Assembly (NCBI GenBank): GCA_903945495.1
Contig: CAJAVU010000003.1
Location: 1 to 41,871, forward strand
DNA: 41,871 bases
Reading direction: 5' to 3'
Origin: an uncultured Flavobacteriales bacterium
GTDB lineage: Bacteria; Bacteroidota; Bacteroidia; Flavobacteriales_D; Crocinitomicaceae
In this document: in pieces, positions 24,080-34,100 of the stretch
Layout of the letters: each line of letters begins with the position of its first letter
Numbering within the stretch: the first letter of the stretch is position 1
The notes under the pieces: model-generated
What the model was told of the DNA's origin: nothing
Databases searched by the model: none
Seen by the model: only the letters and a program-made list of their open reading frames with translations
Translations under genes and position numbers: made by a program

Positions 24080-25123
24080 TTAATGATTGAATATTAATTG
24101 AGCAACAACTTCATTATCTTTCTGTATCAATTCAAAAGCTGCTGCACCTTTGAATTGCAATGCTAATCTGCGTTTTGTGTTTTCAAGACCAATTCCAGCA
24201 CCTGTTGATTCTTCTTCACTTTGTTCTTGTAATTCACCAGTATTTGAAACGGCGATTAGTACTTTCCCTTCCATTCGTCGTGTTTCAATGGTAATTACTC
24301 CACCATTCACTAACGTTGAAATCCCATGTTTGATCGCATTTTCAACCAACATTTGCATTGAAAAAGGTGGAATTTGAAAATCACTCAAAGATTCATCTAA
24401 GTTCCATTTCACTTCTAAACGTTCTTCAAAGCGAATTTTCTCAAGTTCCAAATAGTTTGATACCATTTCCAACTCTTCATTCAACGGAACCAAATTTTCT
24501 TTCCCAAGAATCAATGATTTCCGTAACAAATTCGACAACGTAGTCACCGAAACCTTTGCTTTTGCAGGTTCTAAATCGATCAATGCTCGAATGCTATTCA
24601 AGGAATTAAACAAGAAATGTGGATTCAATTGCGAACGTAAATTCTTTAATTCAATTTCATTTCTACTCGCTTCCAAGGTTACATTATTCAATTCTTGCTT
24701 GCGCGACTTTTGAAAGAAATGGTACGTAAAATAGATTGAATTCCAGAAAACTACTAATACCAAGATCGAGAAGACATGAATAACAATGTTTAAGAATGTC
24801 AATGTTTCAACCTCCTTCGCATCGATTAACACTGAAAAGGTCGTTGTAGTTGCAGAAATTGATAAAGAAGTAACCAAGGCTCCAAGCAAAACACGCGGTA
24901 ACAAAGGAGCTAAACGTAGATCCAACCAATGCATTTTGAAATAGAAAATACGCATAATGTGTGTACACGTAATCCCAAAGAAAATCAAGGCAAAAAGATT
25001 CGCAACAAGTTTTAAATCCAATTTTTCTGGATTATTTGCATACGTCGCAAGCATCAATAAGGCCACATAAGATGTCCAACCAATGATTTGCGCTAACCAA
25101 TAAAGACGTTTACTTGTTGTCAT
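24080..25123 (-). CDS. LytS/YehU-type sensor histidine kinase
   Basis: A 347-aa membrane kinase. Four transmembrane helices (roughly 8-27, 38-58, 74-96, 107-134) form the sensor, with no periplasmic domain of note. The His_kinase domain has the acceptor His169 in LRSQLNPHFLFNSLNSIRAL, the N-box Asn262 in LVENAIKHG and the G-box GAGIGLENTKRRL (308-320). A short coiled segment (138-162) joins the two parts. It is the upstream gene of the kinase-regulator operon; the TATTTTTG -7 box is 4 nt before its ATG. The signal is unknown; membrane-embedded sensing is likely given the lack of an external domain. Confidence 0.92.
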   Translation of the reverse strand: MTTSKRLYWLAQIIGWTSYVALLMLATYANNPEKLDLKLVANLFALIFFGITCTHIMRIFYFKMHWLDLRLAPLLPRVLLGALVTSLSISATTTTFSVLIDAKEVETLTFLNIVIHVFSILVLVVFWNSIYFTYHFFQKSRKQELNNVTLEASRNEIELKNLRSQLNPHFLFNSLNSIRALIDLEPAKAKVSVTTLSNLLRKSLILGKENLVPLNEELEMVSNYLELEKIRFEERLEVKWNLDESLSDFQIPPFSMQMLVENAIKHGISTLVNGGVITIETRRMEGKVLIAVSNTGELQEQSEEESTGAGIGLENTKRRLALQFKGAAAFELIQKDNEVVAQLIFNH

Positions 25124-25127
25124 AGTA

Positions 25128-25135
25128 CAAAAATA
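25128..25135 (-). promoter_or_regulatory. -7 box of the LytS/LytTR operon (leaderless arrangement)
   Basis: TATTTTTG on the minus strand, 4 nt before the ATG at 25123; transcription should begin at the start codon. No matching -33 was found. Confidence 0.55.
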
Positions 25136-25367
25136 AGCGCATAATTATTTTTTCCTAGTTTATATGGACAATTGGTGAAGGTGGCTGATTGTTGGGGATT
25201 TTTCGCTTTAATTGTCGTTAAAGTATGAAATTAAAAACGTCAAAAACCTCCTTTTTCAATAGAATACCAAGAGATCATTCGTTTAATTCTGATTGAAGCT
25301 TCTTAATTGCTAATATTGGAATGTTTTTTGAGTAAAGGCACAGATTTTAAACTGTAGAACTTAAGGT

Positions 25368-26273
25368 ATGCGAACGTTCATTTTTCTTGTATTCCTTTTT
25401 CCAAGCTTTATGTTTGGCCAAACGTTTAGTAATCAAAAATTTGGCGTTTCACTCGGTTTAACGTTTAACGTTGGAACACATATCAACAACATCGGCATCA
25501 ACGTAAACGCCTATTACACAGATTATTTTTACCAATTCAATTTAGGCCAAAGCTTAACCTTTAATGCAACGAGTTACGGAAAACGTACACATTTCTGGGA
25601 ATCACGTTCTTCAGCTGGTTTGCATTTAATGGCGGGAAAAAGAAACCTAATGCCTGATTTTCAATTGAATGGTTTATTTCACAATACGACTTATAATTAC
25701 GGACTTGGATTTAATTACCTCATTTACAAAGACAATGCTGGTACTTCACAACTTTCAGGAGGTTGGGCGCTTCACTTAAAAAACACGTCCCTCCTATTTG
25801 AAAATGATGTTTTTGGAGGTCAAGCCAAAGATCGCTTTCGAACGGGACATTTAGCTGCAACGTATCGTTATCAAAATTTGAAATTTATCGCTGGAATGTA
25901 CATTTGGACGGGCGAAACAAAGAATTCTCAATGGGAAAAAATTCCTATGAAGCACCAACCAAGTGGATTCCGTGTTTTGGAAGACTTGCCGTATGGAAGA
26001 ACAAGTCATGGAATTGCTTACGGTGGTGTTTATTACAATTTGGGGTTTGGTCAAAACGTGCATTTCAAACTTGGGGTTGACAGTGAACATTTGCGCCATT
26101 CTGTGCAAAACCGGTTCATTCACGACTTATTGTTTTTACCAAAGAAAGTAGAACGAAATACGCCGCATTACCCACGCTTAGACGAAACTGGTTGTCCAGT
26201 TTTTGAGAAAGCGTCGGTTCGAAAAGATCGTTTCTATTTCCAGCAGGGTTTGAATGAGAATTGGGGAGGATAA
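25368..26273 (+). CDS. Secreted Ntox23-like (polymorphic toxin type 23) domain protein
   Basis: A 301-aa protein with a signal peptide (MRTFIFLVFLFPSFMFGQ). The body is a run of beta-rich, aromatic segments (SLGLTFNVGTHINNIGIN, YGLGFNYLIYKD, AATYRYQNLKFIAGMYIWTGE) and ends in a conserved block VDSEHLRHSVQNRFIHDLLF (237-256), followed by PHYPRLDETGCP and KDRFYFQQG. I recognise this as the family annotated in Bacteroidota as polymorphic toxin type 23. The beta-strand pattern resembles an outer-membrane barrel, so the toxin label is uncertain; no adjacent immunity gene is present and no T9SS tail is seen. The stop is followed directly by a heptamer repeat. Confidence 0.6.
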   Translation: MRTFIFLVFLFPSFMFGQTFSNQKFGVSLGLTFNVGTHINNIGINVNAYYTDYFYQFNLGQSLTFNATSYGKRTHFWESRSSAGLHLMAGKRNLMPDFQLNGLFHNTTYNYGLGFNYLIYKDNAGTSQLSGGWALHLKNTSLLFENDVFGGQAKDRFRTGHLAATYRYQNLKFIAGMYIWTGETKNSQWEKIPMKHQPSGFRVLEDLPYGRTSHGIAYGGVYYNLGFGQNVHFKLGVDSEHLRHSVQNRFIHDLLFLPKKVERNTPHYPRLDETGCPVFEKASVRKDRFYFQQGLNENWGG

Positions 26274-26308
26274 CGATTTATGATTCGTGATTTGTGATTC
26301 GGTATTTG
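26274..26308. repeat. Heptamer tandem repeat downstream of the Ntox23-like gene
   Basis: Five 7-nt units: CGATTTA, TGATTCG, TGATTTG, TGATTCG, GTATTTG. The first starts on the base after the stop codon. The middle three are the best matches. Function is unknown; slippage-prone short repeats of this kind occur in intergenic DNA. Confidence 0.6.
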
Positions 26309-26362
26309 TTATTTAAAACATTAGAATCTATCACATTTCTCAACAAGCCGTAAAATTGTTAA

Positions 26363-28063
<1,701 letters not shown>

Positions 28064-28065
28064 AA

Positions 28066-30045
28066 ATGGATAGAAATACCGTCATTGGACTGGTTTTAAT
28101 TGGAATAATCCTATCTGTATTCACGATTGTGAATCAACCATCAGAGGAAGAAATTAAAGAACAGCAAAAAAAGGAACTTGCGCTTAAAGCAAAAGAAAAC
28201 GCTAAGAAAAAAGACACTGCCAAAGACAAAAAAGCAGTCGTTGCAAATGTTGCAGTTGACAAAAACCTTGTCCCTAAAAAAGATGCTAAAGGTCAGCAAA
28301 TTAAAACAGATAAAGGATTAGTTTACGTTAATACAAAAACGAACGCAGACACTGTAATTGCTGTTAAAGCATCGAAAGAATCTGCTCCAGTTGCTAAAGA
28401 AGTAAAAGGTGAATTAACACGTTTGGAAACAGACAAGTTAATGATTGACTTCTCAACGAAAGGTGGAAAAGTTGCTGCTGTTTATTTGAAAGAGTACGAA
28501 TCTTACAAAGATTTCGCAAAAAAAGACAACAAGATTACGCCTTTACTTTTATTTGGTGATGGCGATGCAGTAAATGAGCTTGTTTTCACAATGAAAGGCA
28601 AGAAAATCAAAACTGGAAATCGTTTATTTACTGTAAAATCTCAAACAAAAAATTCAATTGTATTTGAATTGGATTTAGGCGATGGAAAAACGATTGAAAA
28701 CCAATACACTCTGAAAGACAAAGCATTCGACTTGGATTACACCGTAAAAATGAATGGTTTTGGATCGGATGTGAATCCTAAAAACGTACTATTCAATTGG
28801 GAAGCTGCTTTCAGAAAATCAGAGCGCCTTTTCAGCGAACAGCGTCGTGTTTCAACGGTTTGTTTCAACGGTAAAGAAGAAGGATTAGATTATTTGAACG
28901 AAATGGGTGACGACGATGCTGAAGCAGAAGAAGACATTCAATGGGTAGCTTTCAAACAAAGCTACTTCTCCTCTATTATTCGTCCAGAAAATGACTTTGC
29001 TAAAGAAGGTACAAAATTCAAAGTACGCAAATACGCAGATGATCATGAAAAAATGTGGTCACACATTAAAGATTTCAAAGCGACTGCAAACTTGAACATT
29101 GATAATGTAAATGGTGGTTCTGTAAAAATGAACTGGTATTTTGGTCCAAACGACTACGAAACATTACATGCATACGATCAAGGTTATGACGATATCTTAA
29201 ACTTCGGTTGGGGATTATTCCGTTGGATTAACCTTTATGCGGTTCAACCATTGTTTACGTTCCTTTCAAGCACAGGAATGGGTATGGGAATTGCAATTTT
29301 AATGTTGACAATCATTTTGAAATTCATCTTGATGCCAGTTCAATGGAAGATGTTTACATCTTCTGCTAAAATGCGCATTTTGAAACCAGAAATCGATGAG
29401 TTGAATGCGAAGTATCCGAACAAAGAGGATGCAATGAAAAAACAAATGGAAATGATGGCACTTTATCGCGAATCTGGCGCTAGTCCACTCGCAGGTTGTG
29501 TTCCAATGTTGATTCAAATGCCAATCTTGTTAGCGGTCTTCCGTTTCTTCCCTTCTGCATTCGAATTACGTCAAAAATCATTCTTGTGGGCTGAAGATTT
29601 ATCTTCATACGACTCTGTTTGGGATTTTGGTGTAAACATTTGGTTCTATGGTGATCACATGTCGTTATTTGCTCTATTGATGTCTGTTACAACACTTGTT
29701 TACACGTATTTGAACAGTGGAAACATGCAACAACAGCAACAACCAGGAATGCCGAATATGAAAGTAATCATGTACATTTTCCCAGTCATGATGATTTTCT
29801 TCTTCAACAGCTATTCATCAGGTTTAAGTTACTATTACTTCATCTCAACATTGATTTCAATCCTTATCATGGTAATGATTAAAGAATTCTTTGTTGATGA
29901 GAACAAATTGAAAGCGAAAATGGCTGACCGTAAAGCGAATGCTGCTGGTGGACCTGCAAAAGTGAAAAAGAAATCGAAATTTCAAGAACGTTTAGAAGCG
30001 ATGCAAAAAGCACAGCAAGAACAATTGAAAAATCGTAAGAAATAA
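28066..30045 (+). CDS. yidC: Membrane protein insertase YidC
   Basis: A 659-aa inner-membrane insertase. It has an N-terminal transmembrane anchor (about 5-23), a charged Lys/Glu-rich linker (25-110), a large periplasmic beta-sandwich domain (about 115-360) and the conserved OxaA/YidC membrane domain (about 380-620: FTFLSSTGMGMGIAILMLTI, LMPVQWKMFTSSAKM, a cytoplasmic hairpin, SPLAGCVPMLIQMPILLAVF). The C-terminus is basic and ends KKKSKFQERLEAMQKAQQEQ, suited to ribosome contact. Length exceeds E. coli YidC because of the linker and the tail. It is co-transcribed with pyrG and followed by a strong terminator. Confidence 0.96.
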   Translation: MDRNTVIGLVLIGIILSVFTIVNQPSEEEIKEQQKKELALKAKENAKKKDTAKDKKAVVANVAVDKNLVPKKDAKGQQIKTDKGLVYVNTKTNADTVIAVKASKESAPVAKEVKGELTRLETDKLMIDFSTKGGKVAAVYLKEYESYKDFAKKDNKITPLLLFGDGDAVNELVFTMKGKKIKTGNRLFTVKSQTKNSIVFELDLGDGKTIENQYTLKDKAFDLDYTVKMNGFGSDVNPKNVLFNWEAAFRKSERLFSEQRRVSTVCFNGKEEGLDYLNEMGDDDAEAEEDIQWVAFKQSYFSSIIRPENDFAKEGTKFKVRKYADDHEKMWSHIKDFKATANLNIDNVNGGSVKMNWYFGPNDYETLHAYDQGYDDILNFGWGLFRWINLYAVQPLFTFLSSTGMGMGIAILMLTIILKFILMPVQWKMFTSSAKMRILKPEIDELNAKYPNKEDAMKKQMEMMALYRESGASPLAGCVPMLIQMPILLAVFRFFPSAFELRQKSFLWAEDLSSYDSVWDFGVNIWFYGDHMSLFALLMSVTTLVYTYLNSGNMQQQQQPGMPNMKVIMYIFPVMMIFFFNSYSSGLSYYYFISTLISILIMVMIKEFFVDENKLKAKMADRKANAAGGPAKVKKKSKFQERLEAMQKAQQEQLKNRKK

Positions 30046-30061
30046 GCAAATTGCTTGATAC

Positions 30062-30096
30062 AAAAAAACTCCTGATGAACTCAGGAGTTTTTTTTT
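30062..30096. terminator. Bidirectional terminator after yidC
   Basis: AAACTCCTGA (30066-30075) pairs perfectly with TCAGGAGTTT (30081-30090) over a 5-nt loop, with an A-run before and eight or more T after. It can serve both yidC (+) and the proC operon (-), which ends at 30123. Confidence 0.9.
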
Positions 30097-30122
30097 GATT
30101 AAATATTTTAAATCCTTTACTA

Positions 30123-30374
30123 TCAATACAATTCCAATGCGCCTTTCAAGATTTTTACGACGAAAATCATTTGGCCATATTTCTCGAACGACGTTTTAAT
30201 TTCTTGGTTTAAAGCTGACATGACTACATCTAAATCACCTACCAAATGCGTACTCGTTGTATTCACCTTCACAACAATATCGGAATGCGCTTTCATGCGC
30301 TCAATGAAATCGATAATTTGTGCTTCGTAAGCCTCTGTTAATGGGTAATTACTAATTTCTACTGTTGTTTTCAT
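30123..30374 (-). CDS. Thiamine-binding-protein-like (YkoF/MTH1187-like) small protein
   Basis: An 83-aa protein whose pattern (VEISNYPLTEAYEAQIIDFI at the start, THLVGDLDVVMSAL in the middle, then MIFVVKI) fits the ferredoxin-like thiamine-binding/UPF0045 (YkoF, MTH1187) family. Members bind thiamine or hydroxymethylpyrimidine, or have no known ligand. It starts 3 nt after the proC stop and is its operon partner, although a proline-synthesis role is not obvious. No signal peptide is present. The family assignment is moderate because the protein is short. Confidence 0.55.
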   Translation of the reverse strand: MKTTVEISNYPLTEAYEAQIIDFIERMKAHSDIVVKVNTTSTHLVGDLDVVMSALNQEIKTSFEKYGQMIFVVKILKGALELY

Positions 30375-30377
30375 ACT

Positions 30378-31163
30378 TTATTTCTTTTCTATTTTTTCGT
30401 AAGACGTTACGATTCCTTTGATTAACGCAGAACTAAATCCACTGTGTTCCATTTCGTTTAATCCAACAATTGTACAACCTTTTGGCGTTGTTACCTTATC
30501 AATTTCTTCTTCTGGATGCGTTCCGTTTTGAATCAATAATTCTGCTGCACCTTTCACCGTTTGACTTACGATTTTTGTGGCTGTTTTTGCATCAAATCCA
30601 ACTTCAATTCCACCTTGAATCATTGCGCGAATAAAACGCAATACATACGCAATTCCACAAGCGCCAAGAATTGTAGCAGATTCCATCAATGCTTCATCAA
30701 TGATTATTGCTTCTCCCAAGGATTCAAACAAACGCACAACTTCTGCTTTGCGGTTCAACTGATCGCTTTTTACAGAAATTGCTGTCATTGATTCGCTTAC
30801 TGCTGCAGCTGTATTTGGCATTGCACGATAAATATCGAAATTTTCACCTAAAACCGATGCCATTTCACTAATTGTAATTCCAGCTGCAACGGATACGATT
30901 GTGTGCTTGGAAGCGTTAAAATCAGACTTAAATTCTTCCAAAAAACTCAACACATTGTATGGCTTCAAGGCAATTATCACAATATCAGCTTGTTCGATGA
31001 GTTCTTTGTTCGAAGGTGTAAACTGCGTATTGGGTAAATTCAATGCTTGTAAATCAGTTACAGTTCGCTTTGAACCGATTATTCGCACATTCTCATCCTT
31101 TTTTCGAATACCATTCAACAAGGAAAAACCAAGGTTTCCACAACCAACAATACCAATCGTCAT
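30378..31163 (-). CDS. proC: Pyrroline-5-carboxylate reductase
   Basis: A 261-aa enzyme reducing pyrroline-5-carboxylate to proline with NAD(P)H. The Rossmann motif is GIVGCGNLGFSLLNGI (4-19); further signatures are IIALKPYNV, SVAAGIT, RAMPNTAA and the C-terminal family signature DKVTTPKGCTIVGLNEME, which lines the active site. Length is normal. The -7 box TACTTTTG lies 14 nt upstream of the ATG. It is the first gene of a two-gene operon with the thiamine-binding-like protein. Confidence 0.93.
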   Translation of the reverse strand: MTIGIVGCGNLGFSLLNGIRKKDENVRIIGSKRTVTDLQALNLPNTQFTPSNKELIEQADIVIIALKPYNVLSFLEEFKSDFNASKHTIVSVAAGITISEMASVLGENFDIYRAMPNTAAAVSESMTAISVKSDQLNRKAEVVRLFESLGEAIIIDEALMESATILGACGIAYVLRFIRAMIQGGIEVGFDAKTATKIVSQTVKGAAELLIQNGTHPEEEIDKVTTPKGCTIVGLNEMEHSGFSSALIKGIVTSYEKIEKK

Positions 31164-31177
31164 TTCTTTATTTTTGA

Positions 31178-31185
31178 CAAAAGTA
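31178..31185 (-). promoter_or_regulatory. -7 box of the proC operon
   Basis: TACTTTTG on the minus strand, 14 nt before the ATG at 31163. Confidence 0.55.
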
Positions 31186-31230
31186 CTATTCTCTACCTTT
31201 CTAAAAGGTTTTAGTGTTCTAATAATTTGT

Positions 31231-31238
31231 TATTTTCG
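31231..31238 (+). promoter_or_regulatory. Variant -7 box of the DUF6702-M1 peptidase operon
   Basis: TATTTTCG, one mismatch from TAnnTTTG, 19 nt before the ATG at 31258. No convincing -33. Confidence 0.35.
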
Positions 31239-31257
31239 CGTACAATCAAAGCATTCG

Positions 31258-31752
31258 ATGAAACAGATCTTATTTGTGTTTTTAATTTTTTCGGCTTCCT
31301 ATTCGTTTGCACACGATTACTTTTTCGCATTTGCTGAAGTTGAATATGATGAATACAATGCAAATGTTGAAGCTACGTTGGTGATGACTACTCATGACTT
31401 CGAGTCATACTTAAGAAAGAAAAACATAATCACCAAAGAATTAAGCTTTTACAAAAATGATTCTATTGTACTGAAACAAGTTGAAACTGAAATTTTGAAG
31501 CATTTTTCGATCAGCAGTTCATCCGTTGGAGCTTTATCATTAGAAGGTTTTGAAATCGAACTTACCGGAATGATTCAAGTTTACTTAACTGCTCCTATTC
31601 TTTCGCCTGCAGAAGGACTTGATATTCAATTCGACTTATTAATGGATGAATATAAAGAACAACAGAACAAACTTACATTTATTTACCGCGATCAAAAAAC
31701 CAGCTACGTTTATTTACAAAACAAACGCTCACAACACATAGATTTTTATTAG
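31258..31752 (+). CDS. DUF6702 family secreted protein
   Basis: A 164-aa protein with a signal peptide (MKQILFVFLIFSASYSFA). The mature chain starts with the typical HDYFFAFAEVEYDEYNANVEATLVM region (HxFyvs.a.i.yn-like) and FESYLR, matching DUF6702. The family is very often placed just upstream of an M1 aminopeptidase gene in Bacteroidota, as here (2-nt gap), but has no assigned function. ATG 31258 is chosen: a longer open frame reaching back to 30901 runs antisense through proC and would place the signal peptide internally. Confidence 0.75.
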   Translation: MKQILFVFLIFSASYSFAHDYFFAFAEVEYDEYNANVEATLVMTTHDFESYLRKKNIITKELSFYKNDSIVLKQVETEILKHFSISSSSVGALSLEGFEIELTGMIQVYLTAPILSPAEGLDIQFDLLMDEYKEQQNKLTFIYRDQKTSYVYLQNKRSQHIDFY

Positions 31753-31754
31753 AT

Positions 31755-34049
31755 ATGAAGAATTTTACTTTTATACTGCTTGCGTGCACACCATTCATTT
31801 CATTTGGACAAAACAAATTTGCACAACTTGATCTAGAACTTCCAACACCAAACGAATACAGAACAGCAGCTGGAGCGCCTGGGCATGGTTATTATCAGCA
31901 GAAAGCAGATTATAAAATCAACTTAACAATTGATGACGCAACTCAAAAGCTAACAGGTGAAGAAACAATTACGTACACCAATAATTCTCCAGACAAATTG
32001 GAATATTTATGGTTGCAATTGGATCAAAACATATACGATCAAAACTCAGATTCAAAACTGATCGAGATTGAAAAAATGGAGGATTTCAAAAACATTGGCG
32101 ACGTTAAAAAGAAGCTTTTCTATTACGACGGTGGATTTAAAATCGACGCAATTACGAGTACTTCTGGACAAAAAATGAGTTATGCCATAAACAAAACGAT
32201 GTTGCGCATCAATTTGGAAAAACCATTGGCTCCAAATTCAAGTATTTCGTTCAAAATCAAATGGTGGTACAACATCAACGATCGAATGGCTGTTGGTGGT
32301 CGTTCAGGTTATGAACATTTCGAAAAAGACGATAATTATTTGTATACAATTGCTCAGTTCTTCCCTAGAATGTGTGTATATAGCGATGTTGAAGGTTGGC
32401 AAAATAAACAATTCTTAGGACGTGGTGAATTCGCTTTACCATTTGGTGATTACGAAGTTTCGATTACTGTTCCTTCAGATCATATCGTTGGTGCAACAGG
32501 TGAATTGCAAAATGGTTCATCGGTTTTAACTGCCGAACAACGCAAACGTTTCGACAAAGCAAAACTATCTGATTCACCAGTATTAATCGTCACACAAGCT
32601 GAAGCTGAAGAAAAAGAGAAAAACAAGGAAAAGGGAACAAAAACGTGGACATTTAAAGCAACGAATGTGCGTGATTTCGCTTTTGCAACTTCTAGAAAAT
32701 TCATTTGGGATGCTCAAGCCGTTAAAGTTGGAGGAAAAACAGTTCTAGCAATGAGTTATTATCCAAAAGAAGGAAATCCATTGTGGGAAAAATACTCAAC
32801 GAAATTGGTTGCTCACACCATTAAAACCTATTCAAAATACACGATTGATTATCCATATCCAGTAGCAATTTCAGTTCATTCAAAATGGATTGGAATGGAA
32901 TACCCAATGATTTGTTTCAACGGTGGACGTCCAGATGAAGATGGAACGTATTCAGAAGACACAAAATACGGCATGTGGGGCGTAATTATTCACGAAGTTG
33001 GACACAATTTCTTCCCAATGATTATCAATTCAGATGAGCGCCAATGGACATGGATGGATGAAGGTTTGAATACTTTTGTGCAGTACTTGACAGAACAAGA
33101 ATGGGAACGCGGATATCCTTCTCGTCGTGGTCCAGCCTACATGATTGCTGATTACATGCGCGGTCCAAAAGAATTCATTTCACCAATCATGACGAATTCT
33201 GAGTCAATCTTCCAATTTGGAAATAACGCATACGGAAAACCAGCAACTGCATTAAACATCTTGCGCGAAACTGTAATGGGACGAGAATTATTCGATTATT
33301 CGTTTAAAATTTATTGTGAACGTTGGAAATTCAAACACCCAACACCAGCAGATTTTTTCAGAACGATGGAAGATGCTTCAGCTGTTGATTTGGATTGGTT
33401 CTGGAGAGGCTGGTTCTACTCTACTGACCATGTCGATATTTCCTTAGATCAAGTGAAATGGTTCCAAATGAACACCATGAACCCAGAAGTTGAAAAAGCG
33501 ATGAAAGAAGCGCAAAACAACGCTAAGGACAAATTTATTGGTGATACACGTAATAAAGAATCAATCAAACAAACGGCAAATGAAGCTGACCCGAGCCTTG
33601 ACGATTTTTACGCAAAACGCAACATCTACAAAGTTGATGCTTTGGACGAAAAAGAATATGCTGAATTTGCAGGTAAACTAAGTGATGAAGATCGAAAATT
33701 ATTGAATTCGAACAAGCAGTTTTACGAATTATCCTTCTCTAACCTTGGTGGACTGGTTATGCCCTTGATTATTGAAGTTACATACGCGGACAATAGTACT
33801 GAAGTTATTCGCATACCAGCAGAAATCTGGAGACAATACGAGAACAAAGTTTCAAGAGTTTTGATTCTGAATAAAGAAGTAATTTCGTTCCGTTTGGATC
33901 CATTCTTAGAAACAGCAGATACAGATTTGAACAATAACAGTTGGCCAGCACGTGTTGAGCCTACACGTTATGAATTGTTCAAACAGAAGCAGCCTACAGA
34001 AAATCCGATGCAACGTCAAAAACGTGTTGAAGAGTTGAACAGACAGTAA
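31755..34049 (+). CDS. M1 family metallo-aminopeptidase, exported
   Basis: A 764-aa gluzincin peptidase with a signal peptide (MKNFTFILLACTPFISFGQ). The zinc site is HEVGH (His413, Glu414, His417) with the third ligand Glu436 in WMDEGLNTF. The substrate motif, usually GAMEN, appears as GMEYP (380-384), typical of this Bacteroidota M1 subfamily. The N-terminal beta-saddle domain occupies about 50-260. A charged insert KEKNKEKG lies near 287-294. It should trim peptides in the periplasm or at the outer membrane. It forms an operon with DUF6702 and ends at a palindromic terminator. Confidence 0.93.
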   Translation: MKNFTFILLACTPFISFGQNKFAQLDLELPTPNEYRTAAGAPGHGYYQQKADYKINLTIDDATQKLTGEETITYTNNSPDKLEYLWLQLDQNIYDQNSDSKLIEIEKMEDFKNIGDVKKKLFYYDGGFKIDAITSTSGQKMSYAINKTMLRINLEKPLAPNSSISFKIKWWYNINDRMAVGGRSGYEHFEKDDNYLYTIAQFFPRMCVYSDVEGWQNKQFLGRGEFALPFGDYEVSITVPSDHIVGATGELQNGSSVLTAEQRKRFDKAKLSDSPVLIVTQAEAEEKEKNKEKGTKTWTFKATNVRDFAFATSRKFIWDAQAVKVGGKTVLAMSYYPKEGNPLWEKYSTKLVAHTIKTYSKYTIDYPYPVAISVHSKWIGMEYPMICFNGGRPDEDGTYSEDTKYGMWGVIIHEVGHNFFPMIINSDERQWTWMDEGLNTFVQYLTEQEWERGYPSRRGPAYMIADYMRGPKEFISPIMTNSESIFQFGNNAYGKPATALNILRETVMGRELFDYSFKIYCERWKFKHPTPADFFRTMEDASAVDLDWFWRGWFYSTDHVDISLDQVKWFQMNTMNPEVEKAMKEAQNNAKDKFIGDTRNKESIKQTANEADPSLDDFYAKRNIYKVDALDEKEYAEFAGKLSDEDRKLLNSNKQFYELSFSNLGGLVMPLIIEVTYADNSTEVIRIPAEIWRQYENKVSRVLILNKEVISFRLDPFLETADTDLNNNSWPARVEPTRYELFKQKQPTENPMQRQKRVEELNRQ

Positions 34050-34059
34050 ATATTCAGAT

Positions 34060-34096
34060 AAAAAAAGGTGTTAAGTTAACTTAACACCTTTTTTTT
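34060..34096. terminator. Perfect palindromic bidirectional terminator
   Basis: Positions 34060-34095 form a 36-bp perfect palindrome centred on GTTAAC, with A7 on the left and T7-8 on the right. It ends the M1 peptidase operon (+) and the convergent triple-repeat gene (-), which stops at 34101. Confidence 0.9.
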
Positions 34097-34100
34097 GCCC

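Noticed and set aside
30901-31257. N-terminal extension of the DUF6702 frame through the proC region
   Set aside because: It runs antisense to proC, gives an internal signal peptide and ignores the ATG at 31258 with a variant -7 box upstream.
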